DNA from: Scytalidium lignicola
Lineage: Eukaryota > Ascomycota > Leotiomycetes
Length of the DNA stretch: 64,000 nucleotides
NCBI GenBank assembly: GCA_002812745.2
Contig: NCSJ02000178.1
Span: forward strand, 21,739-85,738
Direction: 5' to 3'
Under the pieces are notes generated by a model. It was not told where the DNA came from and ran no database searches. It saw nothing but the letters and a program-made list of their open reading frames with translations. This document shows positions 35,029-46,906 of the stretch, piece by piece (position 1 is the stretch's first letter; each line of letters starts with the position of its first letter). The translations under genes and the position numbers were made by a program.

Positions 35029-37395
35029 TTGTTACTGATATAAGACGTCTGTTGGTCAATGTGGCAGCGTCCAGCACTGAAAAGCGGTCGAATAAGTGCC
35101 TGCTTCGGCCTGTACTCCCCGAGGCAACACAGAATCTCTTCGACGTCGCCTCCCTTGACACCTCTTATCGATCCCAGAGGCTCACTTGCGAAATACGGCA
35201 ATCCGATATCCAGCTCCCATCAGCCGTGTTCGTGGACGTAAGCAGTCAAGCCTCAAGTTCATCAACAACCGTCGATCAAGAATAGGCGAGTCCAGTATTC
35301 TTGGATACGAAGCGGTGGCTGTTGATCAACTCGAATCCACGTTTGTTGATTTTGGGCTAGGGGGACGCGTTTGTCTAGAAAAATAGCTCTCCTGCTTGTT
35401 CAGGGACACACAAGCGCTGGGAGAGAGACGCGTCTGCTAGTCAATGGCAACAATTGGAGCCGCCGACCGGCCTGGACCAGATAAAAACAAAAGCTGAAGA
35501 GCGGCGATGAAGGAATGTAGCGAACGAAAAATTAATGATGCGTGGTGCGACACGAGGAAGCGCTCCTCATTATCTGGCTATCAGGGCGAGCAGAAGTGCA
35601 AATGCGGGATGTTGTGAGCGCAGGCTCGCTTCGGGCTGTGCAAGTTTTACGCCCGCGCAGTTATTAGTGGAGAGCTGTTGCACTCTGGCTGTCAAAACAC
35701 CGACTTTTCAGCTTAAGTTACGCTTGACAAAGATCTTTGTTGCAGGATGTCGCGCATATGGCGCCTTTACATTATATGCAGAGAGAGAAAGCACTCCATA
35801 GTGGTGTACATATGCTAAAACAACAGCAGTACTACAACGCATGCCACGTATTTACCTGTCAAGATCTCCAGAGAAACAAAATGTTACGACTGGACCACGC
35901 ATAAACAACGAAATTTCCGATGACTCGTTTTTCAGGAGTGAATATCCACTCATCTCTCAAAGTTGCAGGGAGAGCCCCTGCCCATTTCCAGCAGCGAGAC
36001 TAATCGAATACGGCAATTGAAGCGAGAAAAGAGACGTCGCGACGACGTGAAATGCCTAAGGCTATACTGAGTCGGAAAGCTGCTCAGCCTTCTCCCTCGT
36101 CAGCCTTGAGACAAGTCGGATCCGGACCGTGACGACCGTAGAACGACCAGAAGCAATTAACAGTCGACTTCGTATTTCCTCCAAGAGGAAGCTACGCTCC
36201 AAGACACCAGCCGCCACTTACTTTTACCTTCCTATGGACCATATTTCCCTCAGCCTTCTCCAAATAATGAAGAGCGCCAAAGATATAAGTGAAGGGCCGA
36301 GCACTCAAGCACGTAACAACGTCATCGAAGACTAACTGCTTCTGAGACCCACCTGCAGAATTGACACTCATATTCTTTGACCAGCTCGCTGCAATCTGCA
36401 ACGTCAAACGATGCTACAAAGACATGTACTTTCTAATAACCAGTTTCTAGGCATTACAAAACTATGTCATCCTCAGTAGCAGTACCGAAATAAACATACC
36501 GAGGTCTAAACTACAAGATGATTCTTCGTCTCATTAACCTACAAGAATTCGCTTCTTTACTGTTTAGTAACAATAGCTGCAAAGTTTTTCTTATTCAAGA
36601 ATATTACAAGCAAGACTGACAACATGATAATGAGAGTGATATTTTATTAGTGTCAGTCGTGTTCTTAATATCAGTGCATGGCCAGTTAAAGCTATGAAAT
36701 AAGTAAGGCAATTCTCTTGTATATATTATCTGCAGAGACAAAATACGAGGTTGCAATTTTGCCGAAGTGGGCTATATTCTCTTGTAAAAAGTCGTATGTT
36801 AAAAGTAGTATAAAAAGGCCCGGGGTGGTGCCGATCGTGATGCGGAGACAGACGCTATATGCATTGTTGTGGAGGAGCTAGTGCACTTCCTCAGAGTAGA
36901 AAAGGTCAGAGATCCGGGGGAATGCAGAAATGCTAGCACATTGGCGGGATGTTGATTAAGAGGCAGTAGAAATTGACCAGTAAGGACGTAAAGCATGGCT
37001 TGAAAGATCGAAATCAACAGCCTAAATTTGTACGTTATTTGCTGAGACATGAAGATGCTCTGAATACGAGTTCAGCTACTTTTAGTCTTCCGTCCTATGA
37101 CCAAACGGAATTAAAGCAGGAATTAAGTGTTTGCTGAAACCTTAGTCATAAAGATGCATTGGGTGTGATCTGGAGGTAATTTTTGCCCCTCCATGATGTT
37201 TGAAATTATGTACAACATGCAAATGGCGGTAGAGAATGTGATTTTGTGTAAAACAATAAAAAAAAANTAAGCCCCAGAAATATTTTTTTAGCTCAACCTG
37301 ATTGTCAAAAGCAACAAGAACAAAATTAAGATCAACAACTTTTGAGGCACAGGACTGACTTAATCTCATCCTAGGAAATACCAATTAATGGTAAC
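35029..37395. other. Intergenic upstream of the ApsA-like gene
   Basis: It contains the ApsA promoter and leader at the left end and the 3' flank of the Cys-rich gene at the right. Open frames at 35535-35801 (plus) and 36799-37050 (minus) have no recognisable domain. The right half is AT-rich; an undetermined base lies at 37267 in an A run. Confidence 0.5.
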
Positions 37396-38257
37396 CTATA
37401 AAGGCACTGGAGTAGCCTTCACTGGAGGCGGACTTGTAGGGCAAGGAAGGAACAAATCAACCCATTCAGTAGCGCAACCTGCTGGGCATGCCGAGGCGCA
37501 GACAGTCTTTGTTGGGATACCTGTACAACCACAAGAGTTTGTAGCCGTCTTCTGGATGATGCAGTCAGCAACAATGCAGCCAGTATGCTGTGGGCAGGTA
37601 GATCCTGTGGTTTGTGTGACGGTGAAGCAACTATCCGTTGTAGTTACTGTCGTTAAAGTTGTCGTAGGCGTAGTAGTCGGTGCTGGCTGAAAAGGACAGT
37701 TGCATATTACTTCATCTCCGCCTTCTAGAGGTTGAGGTCTTGGATGGCTGCAGTCGCAAATCGGTTTTAACGTTGTCGTCGGTGCTGGCTGAAAAGGGCA
37801 GTTGCATATTACTTCATCTCCGCCTTCTAGCGGTTGAGGTCTTGGACGACTGCAGTCGCAAGTCGGTTTCACCGGCTTTTTTGTGCTGGTAGGTTTGGAG
37901 CAAGATTCACGTTGCGTTTTGTAAGCCGTTCCACAACCACCATGGCAAGCTGTCGGGCAGGGTGTAAATACGGTGGAAGTTGGAACGACTTCGGGGCAAC
38001 CGCATGGGATATCAATTACATCGAGCAGAATACAATCTGGCTCGATACAAATGTGCGTCGGTGCTGGACAAGATGCGAAATGAGTGGTTATAGAGACAGT
38101 TGGGCAGAGCGGCTTAGCTTTAGCGGCAGCTACCAAAGGATAGGTAACGAGGCTAGGAAGCAGAGTTAGTTAACTATGTTGAAGGCTAGATCAAGGGTCA
38201 CGCATACCTTAAGAGCAAGCAATAACTTGAAGCTAAGAGGATTTTAGGAGCCATCAT
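37396..38257 (-). CDS. Small secreted Cys-rich protein with internal duplications
   Basis: Two exons (38257..38208 and 38152..37396; intron GTATGC...TAG) give 268 residues. The N-terminus MMAPKILLASSYCLLLSLV and the following TYPLVAAA form a classical signal peptide, cleaved near residue 27; the open frame alone would miss it. Two related Cys-rich domains (about residues 33-98 and 191-255) share the pattern CxTV...CP...C...C...CGC...C(P/A)xxCxxGC. Between them lie two tandem 34-residue units, each CDC-S-x-PRPQPLEGGDEVICNC followed by PFQPAPTTT. Even Cys pairing and Thr/Pro linkers suggest a disulfide-bonded, probably O-glycosylated wall or extracellular protein. No enzyme domain is recognised. 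An effector role in a plant-associated fungus is possible but only inferred. A TATA box lies about 90 bases upstream. Confidence 0.8.
37676..37871 (-). repeat. 102-bp in-frame tandem duplication
   Basis: Two copies (37676-37777 and 37778 to about 37871, the second slightly shorter) differ at few positions. They encode the two 34-residue linker units of the Cys-rich secreted protein. The high DNA identity indicates a recent duplication. Confidence 0.9.
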
Positions 38258-40050
38258 GGAATATTGATTGTAGAGAGAATATGGGAGGTGATGGATGATT
38301 GAAAAAGAGAGAAAAGGAGATATCAACCTGGGATTAACATACCTTTATATATTTCTATTACCGATACATGGATATCTCGGATATGTACTCCATATATTTA
38401 CGAAGTTTTTCAGAGATCAGCCATGAAGGTAACCCCTATAATTGGCTCCACAATGACTTAAAATGTCTAGAGAGTAGCGGCTGTGCTAAGACCAGGCAGC
38501 TTAATTCAAAGCGGAAAAACCAGAAAGCTTGTTCACGTTCTCTTTAGCCAAAGGTTTTGATTAATTGGAAACAAATGAGAAGGATGCAACCCCCGGAGTT
38601 GAGGTTGACTGGAGTCTTTGCATTCAATGCATGTTTCTGACTGAATGCCGCTTATTATGCTTATATTTTATATCCGGAATACAGGCAGTAGAAAAAGTGA
38701 ACATTCGATAGTTCATTGCTGAAGCTTGTCAACAAGGTACTAACTTTGATTGGGTTCATGCAATGTATATCATCGGAAAACAGTAGTAAGGACGCGTGTT
38801 GCCTAGACTCCACCTTGTATATAACCAGAAAGGGTATCCAATAAGTCAAGACATGCAAATTGTAATACCCGGCTTACCCTTTATTAGTGACACGAGGGGC
38901 TACAGCTTTTAATAGTAATGATTGTTACTATCAAATACCGTAGCAAGGGAATCGAACCTGTGCTTACTGTAAGCGTACACAAATTAGAATAATTCGCCAA
39001 ATTTCCAATTAACACAAAAAGGGGCTAGCTTTTAAAAGTAGAAATTCCAGAAGTCGAATATCCATTCTGGTCCTCTACAGAGAGAATGCCTGTTGTTGCT
39101 AGACTTCAATACGGTACCCTTTCCCAGCTGGTAGTATTAATGTGTCACTGCATGTTCCAGACATACCAATCCCTGGGTTTGCGAAAAGTGTATTATTTGG
39201 GAAGTAGCTAGAAGCGAAAGTATTTACCTATAAGTTATCGTAGGCTAGTGCTGAGCTGATGAATCAGATGCAATTTCCAGGCCCATGAAGCGACTGCATG
39301 GTCTCTTTACAAAAGAAGCATGGGCTTTCCGATACTACCGGTCGATTAGGGCCATGTTTGTTTGAGGAGAGGTAAAGTCCTCGTCAAACGTGGCGCTCAA
39401 GACAATATTCGTTGGTAGAGCATGATCAGTAGGATTCGCTGCCATGCTACCTATTTGTATGCAGGAATTCAAGGACACTTATATGGGATATCTCATTATA
39501 AGCTCAAAGGAATGGTAAGAATTTGCATATGCGTTTAGCAAAGAGCCATCCAACTTCATCCGGTGTTTTAATGACAACTTTAAATCTAGTGTCGAAGCGA
39601 GTAGGCATGTCTAGACTTATCGGAACCCTTTCTAGGACCACGATTTGGTACCGTACTCCATACAAATTGGGTCGACCAATGCCGCGCACTACAGCGCAGC
39701 GCTACGAGTAAGCTAGCTTGAATTTCTCCATTCCGCACTTCCGTATCCGTAACCCTACTGCGGGGAAAAGAGCGGAGATCACCCTTCGTCTTCTATCGCA
39801 AGTTGGAAGCTACAACTTCATCCTCCACTGGCTGGAGCTACCCCTAATTAGCCATGTTAAACCTCTTTACCGAAATGTAAGCAATGCTTCTTCAACCTTC
39901 ACTTCTAATAAGAGACAGCGACAACACTCTATTACTCGTGTTGTTGGATCAACACGCTAACCTTTACGACCCATAGCAATTCACAACTCCGGGGAGCGTC
40001 GAGTAAGCTGGGAGGAGATAAAAGCCCCACTACTCTGACTTCCACCTCTG
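38258..40050. other. Intergenic, Cys-rich gene promoter and unassigned DNA
   Basis: The left end carries the leader and TATA box of the Cys-rich gene. A hairpin ATAGTAA-TGATTG-TTACTAT lies near 38913-38932, and a tRNA-like T arm near 38949-38960 lacks the rest of a cloverleaf. Two open frames, 39523-39711 and 39718-39960 (plus), have no recognisable domain but could be decayed 5' parts of the following pseudogene. Confidence 0.4.
38343..38352 (-). promoter_or_regulatory. TATA box of the Cys-rich secreted protein gene
   Basis: On the minus strand ATATATAAAG lies about 90 bases upstream of the ATG at 38257, a normal distance for a fungal gene with a short leader. Confidence 0.4.
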
Positions 40051-41242
40051 ATGGGACGACCAAATCACGACGAGTGTTTCCAGTGGCTCTGCCTCCGGTG
40101 AGCTCGACGCCAAACGTCCTTCGCTCCCGATTGCTCCTTCGATCGATTTTGGTGAATCGAATTCCATTCCAGATTTTCCTCGACTCCTACCTTTGTGGCT
40201 AAACCCTGCCTATGCAAAACAAATCGTCAAAGGGAACCTCATGACTCTTAGCAGTAAGACTAGGACAGTTGAACAGGGAGAATGGATAGCACATCAAGGT
40301 AGGCTTCCTTCCGATTCCACCCTTTCGCCGGCGCTTCTGCCAGGCCAACGGACCTAATATGATTTAGTTATCGAACACTACCGACTGCTGTGGAACTTTG
40401 TTCGCGTGATTATTAAGACGGATGATGATGGAAGGGCCATATGTACCTGTCCGAAAATGTCTGCTGGAAAGTAAGGCGCCTAATCAGTGGGTTGTCTTAC
40501 CAATCTAACATCATAAGAATCATTCGTACACATGGATTAACAGTAGCTCTAAACCGATTGAATTGTCAGCGCATGATTATATAACAGTTGTCGGCCGGTG
40601 GATCTCCCGCAAAATTGACAACCCTGAACTCTTTCCGACAGACCCATCTGCGGTACTTTTTCCTATACTCACAATCCTGATCTCACCAGCCACAATCCTA
40701 CTCTCGCCGGCCTCGTCCTTTCAACAAGTTCAGATGACTGGATAGGCAAACGAAGTGGGTTTCCCGAAGACTTTGCTAGCACTTGTCAGACTCTCTTTCT
40801 TCAGTTGTTCCGCGTCTACCCTCATCTCTACTGGGAACATTTCGTCGAGCCGTTCTACTATCTTAACTTGGAGAAGCAGCTGAGCAGCTGTTTCAGCCAC
40901 TTCGTCTTAACGGCCATGACTCTCAACATGCTTGAACCTCACGATATGGAACTTCTCCAAGATCTTATTGATCTTTGGGCAGCCGACGATACTTTCTCCC
41001 CAGATTCAAAGCCATACCAAAATGCAAATCTGAATCGCGGCTCGCAGTTATTACGCAATAACATTTCACTTCAGGCCAATTGGGGTGAGGGCTGGTCTAG
41101 TCCATTAGGAGTCTGTGGAGCAAAAGAAAGATTCTCTCTAATGAGGAAGAGATCAATAGTTCTAGTGATGAGACCTGTCACAGAACTGAGAGAAGAGGTC
41201 AAAGAGAGCTCTGGGATGTATGGGTCTGTATTACTTCAATAA
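40051..41242 (+). pseudogene. Decayed Mob1/phocein-family gene
   Basis: Three spliced pieces read as a MOB protein. The first (to 40298) contains LWLNPAYAKQIVKGN and TVEQGEWIAHQ. The second (40368-40470) has VIEHYRLLWNFVRV and CTCPKMSAGK. The third, from 40518, has NHSYTWINSSSKPIELSAHDY, then RWISRKIDNPELFPTDPSA, and after a frame break GKRSGFPEDF, LFRVYPHLYWEHF and NLEKQLSSCFSHFVLTA. MOB proteins are zinc-binding coactivators of NDR/LATS kinases. Lesions: exon 2 ends in phase 2 but exon 3 needs phase 0; a one-base loss in the T run at about 40655-40662 breaks the frame; the first zinc cysteines (CTCP) are closer together than normal; no in-frame ATG precedes the first motif. The His pair HLYWEH is kept. 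Sequencing error could explain one lesion but hardly all. Confidence 0.65.
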
Positions 41243-43172
41243 AACCTGCCATTCCTGGCACAAGTGTCTATCAGCACTTTGGCGCTTAAGAATGCAGTTT
41301 GCTAAATATATCAATCCTCGGCTCGAGATGTCTTATACACCATTTCAATGATGCGTTTTCGACTCGAAATATTTCGAGGCTTTCGAGGCGCTAAAGAATT
41401 TGGGTTATGTTTGGCGAGGTGAGTAGACTGCTTAAGCACATCTATGGATTGATTCTGCGACCATGGGCCCATATTAACTTAGAAGGCGAGTTCGAATAAT
41501 ACCACTCACCGGCGAAGCGTGTCTATTAAGTCTGAGTAAAGCAGTTCTCACCTTGGAATGTTCACTCGTGAGGCTTCTCCACCATGGTGGCTTTCTCTGC
41601 CGCTGTCCGTTTTGCTTACTTCATCTATTTCACGAAATATAAATGAATAGAGGAGTTGTGACTAGAAGAACTAACTATATACTAAAGATATTTTGTCCAT
41701 TACATGCATTTCAATTATTATATTGCTTTGGTTTTAATCAAACCCACCCACCACCTGAGCGTTGATGTGGTCTCAGAGATCCTACTCCATAGTCCACAGA
41801 TTACAGGCCTGCATCATCGTCGGCTAAAATTTGTGCAGTCTTGCTCCGAATCTTTTATTTCATTTCGGGCACCACTTCTACCACTTTCAAGTCTGTTGAT
41901 TTGTCAAATAGACGGCAGAGCATAGGACGTGCCAACCGAGATTCTTTCAACTTCACTGTGACACTGTCCTCATAGAGGTTCTCTTGGCACGCATGTAGTC
42001 AAGTCGAACTTTGATTTTAGATGGTTTTGACGAAAGAAGAAACTTTGAGTTTATATCACTGCCACGTGCCGAAGAATCTTGCTTTTGAGAATGTTACTCG
42101 ACTACATGTAACTTGATCAGCTGTACGTTGTCGAGCTCTGTAGCTTTTTGTTTCAATTTTGTACGAGTATATTTTGCTAAAAGTAAATAACTAGATTAAT
42201 TTAATATAAAAGTGTTATCCCTCATATTAAAGTGATAGCCTTACAACTGCAGCAATTGCCAAGGCCCTAAGTATGTATGTGCTATCTAATTATAATGTAA
42301 TACAACCTGAAGATTATCATAATTACAAGGCATTGCCAGCACTTAAATTGTTAATGTAATTTAACGTTAAGGATTATTACTTAATATGAACAAGGTTGTT
42401 ACACCTCCTTTACTAGCGTTATATGAATACTTAACTGTTGTACTTCTGTATTTAACATATCTGACTTATTTTCTAACTAAGACAACTTTTAGATAAGTTA
42501 TTGTGTCATCCCCCAACACCGAGACCTTAAGACTTCATACGGCTTAGGTGTTTGTCAAGGTGGGTAGGACAAAGATCGCCAATCAATGCTTTGTATAGAA
42601 AATCGTTGGAAAGATATGACTCTACTTCTACCCCACTTGAGTGCGTTGTATACGTCACAGCTGAAGCAGCAATTTGACTTCTATGAGCATTTCTAGGACA
42701 TTGATATGATTATTCCCTGATATTCCATCTTCATATTTAATAGGGAATATGATAGAAAAGATATGAATTGAATTGGACATGAATAGCTAGTGCTAAAGTG
42801 GGAGGGAAGGTGATTCGTGGAAACTCGTGACGTAGATTAGGGGAACATAATGAAGTTGAAAAAAAAAACAGCTTACCCTAATTTCCTTAAGCTCGATATC
42901 GATCATTTTTAACGTCTTGTGTTCTTGAAAGATATCTCCGGCTCCGCATTTATGCACCTTCTATTCCCCACTTACTAAGCTTACACCGTATTGACCGCCC
43001 TTTCTCGTAAACTTTGCCTAAGGCATCCAGGGTTTTTTCTGCCAGAATTAACTTCGCTAAAAACGAGACATCAACAGTTGATATCTTGAGTTGACTTCGA
43101 GTCAGTAGTCTCAGCACTTGACTATCCTCTGTCACAACTATTTGACCAAGCTGGTGGACTGATAGTGTAGCG
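41243..43172. other. AT-rich intergenic DNA upstream of the importin gene
   Basis: No gene recognised. 42060-42480 is very AT-rich with many stop codons, consistent with mutated repeat DNA. The right end is the importin promoter and leader. Confidence 0.5.
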
Positions 43173-46100
43173 ATGGATGTTGGCGTTTTGCGAAGTCGCA
43201 TTGTCGCGACTCTTAATGCAGATGCCGACTCTCGTCGTCGGGCAGAACTAGACTTGAAAACTGTAAGCATACATGTTTCCTTCTCTTTATCAGAGACTGT
43301 GGCTAATGATATCTGGTAGGCCGAGGACCATCCCGGATTTACGGATGCACTTCTAGATCTAGTACAGTCCGAACAAGAGCTTTCTATCTGTCTCTCGAGT
43401 ATGATCAAGGTTCCCCTCTACCCCGCCAAGTGATAATGCTAACATATGGACGCAGCTGTTATTTACCTGAAGAACCGTGTCACAAGAGGCTGGGCAACGA
43501 ACGAAGATTTTCCGCAGCACAAGCCGATACCTGAAGATGCAAAGCAAAGGTTTCGAGACCGGTTACTGCCGGTACTAGTATCAGCCCCTCCTCAGGTTCG
43601 ACAACAGCTCGTACCAATTCTTCAAAAAATTCTCTCTCACGATTTTCCTGAAAAATGGCCGGAGTTCCTAAATATTACACTACAACTACTCAACACCAAT
43701 GATGCATCTTCTATCTTTGCTGGTTTACAATGTCTCCTAGCTATATGTCGAGTCTTTAGGTTCAAATCCGGGGAAAACCGAGGGGATTTTGACAAAATTG
43801 TGGCGGCGGCATTTCCGAGGCTATTAACTATCGGCCAAGGCCTTGTAAACGAAACAAGTGAAGATGCCGGGGAGATGTTACACCTTGTGTTGAAGTCATA
43901 TAAACACGCAACGTTTGTAGGTAGCGGTTGAGTCTGTACGAGGACGTAAAAGCTAACAAACATACAGTTTGATTTAGCTGCGTGCTTGAGAGAGCAACAA
44001 GCGGTTATTGGCTGGTGCTCATTATTTCTTGAGGCTGTTACTAAGGATCCTCCTCCATCCTCTCTCCCTGACGATGTGGCAGAGCGTGAAAAGAACCACT
44101 GGTGGAAGGCAAAAAAATGGGCATATTTTAATCTGAATCGTCTATTTGTTCGGTATGTTGCGTTATCTCCACGATTTCTTCCCGATATTGACATATCTAG
44201 TTATGGAAATCCCCAATCCCTGCACAAAGGAAACGGAGATGACTATTCGGACTTTGCAAAAGAGTTTACGGCAAATTTCGCTCCAGAAATACTCAAACGA
44301 TACCTTCAGCAAATTGAAAAATGGGTGGCAAAGACAACTTGGCTCAGTAGGCCTTGTCTATCATACACCATAAACTTCCTGGACGAATGTATACGACCAA
44401 AGGAGATGTGGGGACATCTGAGACCGCATCTGGATAGTCTCGTAACACATTTCATTTTCCCTGTTATGTGTTTATCTGAAGAGGATGTCGAGCAATTTGA
44501 GTCTGAGCCGGAGGAGTACCTTCACCACAAGCTCAACTATTACGAAGAGGTATCGGCACCTGATGTTGCGGCAACTAACTTCTTGGTAACCCTCACCAAA
44601 GTGCGGAGGAAGCAGACGTTCACAATTCTTACCTTTGTGAATACGGTTGTCAACGAGTACGAGGCGGCGGAAGAAGGCAAAAAGAATCATATCGCGAAAG
44701 AGGGGGCTCTCCGTATGATCGGAACGTTATCCAGCGTTATGCTTGGAAAGAAAAGCCCTATCGCTGAGCAAGTCGAGTATTTCCTAGTGCGCTATGTTTT
44801 CCCAGACTTCCGTAGCCCACAAGGATTTCTTCGTGCAAGAGCCTGCGACACCGTGGAGAAGTTTGAGCAGCTTGACTTCAAGGATCCGAACAATCTTCTC
44901 ATTATCTACCGAAATATCCTTGAGTGTATGGCAGATACAGAACTCCCCGTCCGTGTGGAAGCTGTCCTCGCTCTACAACCTCTTATCAGGCATGATATCA
45001 TCCGGACGCAAATGCAAACAAATATACCACAAATTATGCAGCAATTGCTCAAACTGGCTAATGAAGTCGACGTGGATGCCCTGTCAAATGTAATGGAAGA
45101 TTTCGTCGAAGTATTTGCGCCCGAATTGACACCATTCGCAGTCGCTTTGAGCGAGCAATTACGTGACACCTACCTACGTATTGTCAATGACCTCCTGAGC
45201 AAGCCAAAAACGGACGATGAGGATAGCTATGGGGACTATTTAGATGATAAGAGCATCACTGCTCTCGGAGTCTTGCAGACAATTGGAACGCTCATTTTGA
45301 CGTTGGAAAGTACCCCGGATGTATTATTACATATAGAGTCAATCTTGATGCCGGTTGTTCAGATCACGCTGGAGAATAAGCTCTATGGTAAGTCTGACAT
45401 TCTCCGTAGGTTGATCGCTGCTGATGATTGATAGATCTTTACAATGAGATCTTTGAGATTATTGATAGTTGTACTTTTGCCGCCAAAGCAATTTCGCCAA
45501 CAATGTGGCAAGCTTTTGAGCTCGTTCATGCCACATTTAAAGCCGGTGCCGAATTGTACCTAGAAGACATGCTTCCTGCACTTGAAAATTACGTCCAGTA
45601 CGGAAGCCAGCAACTTATCCAAACCCCACAATATCTTGATGCTATGTATGGCATGGTACAAGATATGTTTTCAGACGACAAAGTTGGAGGTGTCGACCGA
45701 ATATGCGCCTGCAAGTTAGCTGAGACTATCATGCTCACCATGAGAGGTCATGCTGATCAATACGTCCTTGGTTTCGTAAGTTAATAATCCACCTCGCGTT
45801 GTCACATCAGAGACATTCACTGAGACACACCAGATCGAAATGGCGATGCAAATCTTGACGAACCAAGAGGTCAAAGTTAAATCCTATAAGATCCACCTAA
45901 TGGAGATGGTGATCAATGCTATTTACTATAACCCGGTATGGACCCGATCTATGAGAACTTCAGGCAAAAATATGCTAATGTCAAATTCATATAGATATTA
46001 TCATTGCAGCTACTAGAATCAAAAGGATGGACCAATAAGTTCTTTAGCTTGTGGTTCTCGAATATTGATAACTTCACAAGAGTGCATGATAAGAAATTAT

Positions 46101-46906
46101 CTATTGCTGCTATTGTTGCTTTACTCACGCTTAGTGCTGATCAAGTACCAGTCAGCGTTCAACAAGGCTGGCCGAGGCTATTGCAGGTATTTAAACCATC
46201 TACTAAATTTATGATAATTTTCACTTTGATTAATATAATATATAGGGTATTGTTCGTCTATTCCAAACATTACCTGCTGCAACAAAACGTGAGTCGTAGA
46301 AGTTTGCTTTTTAAATGACAAGCCTTACTAATACATTTCTAGATCGTGAAGAAGCTCTGAGAGATGACTTCCAACATGAAACTGGAGTTTATGATGATGA
46401 GGATGAGGACGAATGGGCTGGTGATGATAACGCATGGAATGATGAAACAGAGGGCGACGAAGAGGCCGATGGGAAGGATGAAAGCAGCGCCTATCTTGAA
46501 TTCTTGAATGATGAGGTGAGATTTAACCACGATCGGACTGATATTAGAGCTAATCAGTCCTAGGCTCAAAAGTTTGGCAACCTCGAAGATATATCTGATG
46601 ATGAAATGGGTGAGGAAAGCCTCCTTGAGACAGCTCTAGATAAACTTGAACCGTATCAGCTCTTCCGAAATGCTCTCATGAGTGAGTTCTCTAGTACTAT
46701 CATCAAAAGCTACCAGCTAACAATAATTAGAACTCCAACAAGAACAGCCTCAACTCTACGAATCTCTCACCACAAATCTCAACCCAGAAGAGCAAAGTAT
46801 CGTCCAAGGTGTCGTCCATCAAGCCGAAGCCAACGCAGCTGCTGCCGTAGCAGCAGCCCAAGCAGAAGGACAAGTTCCGGGGGTTGTCGTCAATGGCGCA
46901 GCCTAA
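43173..46906 (+). CDS. Importin Nmd5/Sxm1 type (importin-7/8 homolog)
   Basis: Eleven exons join in frame: 43173-43262, 43320-43398, 43456-43916, 43968-45387, 45435-45775, 45834-45935, 45995-46186, 46246-46288, 46343-46515, 46564-46681 and 46731-46906, giving 1,064 residues, close to the family's usual ~1,040. All introns are GT-AG and about 50-60 bases long. The N-terminus holds the importin-beta Ran-binding region (residues ~20-80, with LSTVIYLKNRVTRGW). HEAT-type helices follow throughout, and an acidic stretch (about 926-960, DDEDEDEW and following) lies near the C-terminus as in importin-7/8. It carries cargo such as ribosomal proteins or kinases into the nucleus and releases it on Ran-GTP; the cargo here is inferred. 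The ATG at 43173 gives MDVGVLRSRIVATLNADADS, matching the family start. Confidence 0.95.

Noticed and set aside
38913..38932. Hairpin ATAGTAA-TGATTG-TTACTAT
   Set aside because: Short AT-rich palindrome with no T-run terminator context or nearby RNA gene; expected by chance in AT-rich DNA.
38930..39000. tRNA-like T arm (GGTTCGATTCC) on the minus strand
   Set aside because: T stem pairs poorly, and no D arm, anticodon stem or matching acceptor stem is found in the right places.
42200..42420. Possible degenerate relative of the MITE interior
   Set aside because: Only short AT-rich matches in a different order; no terminal repeats.
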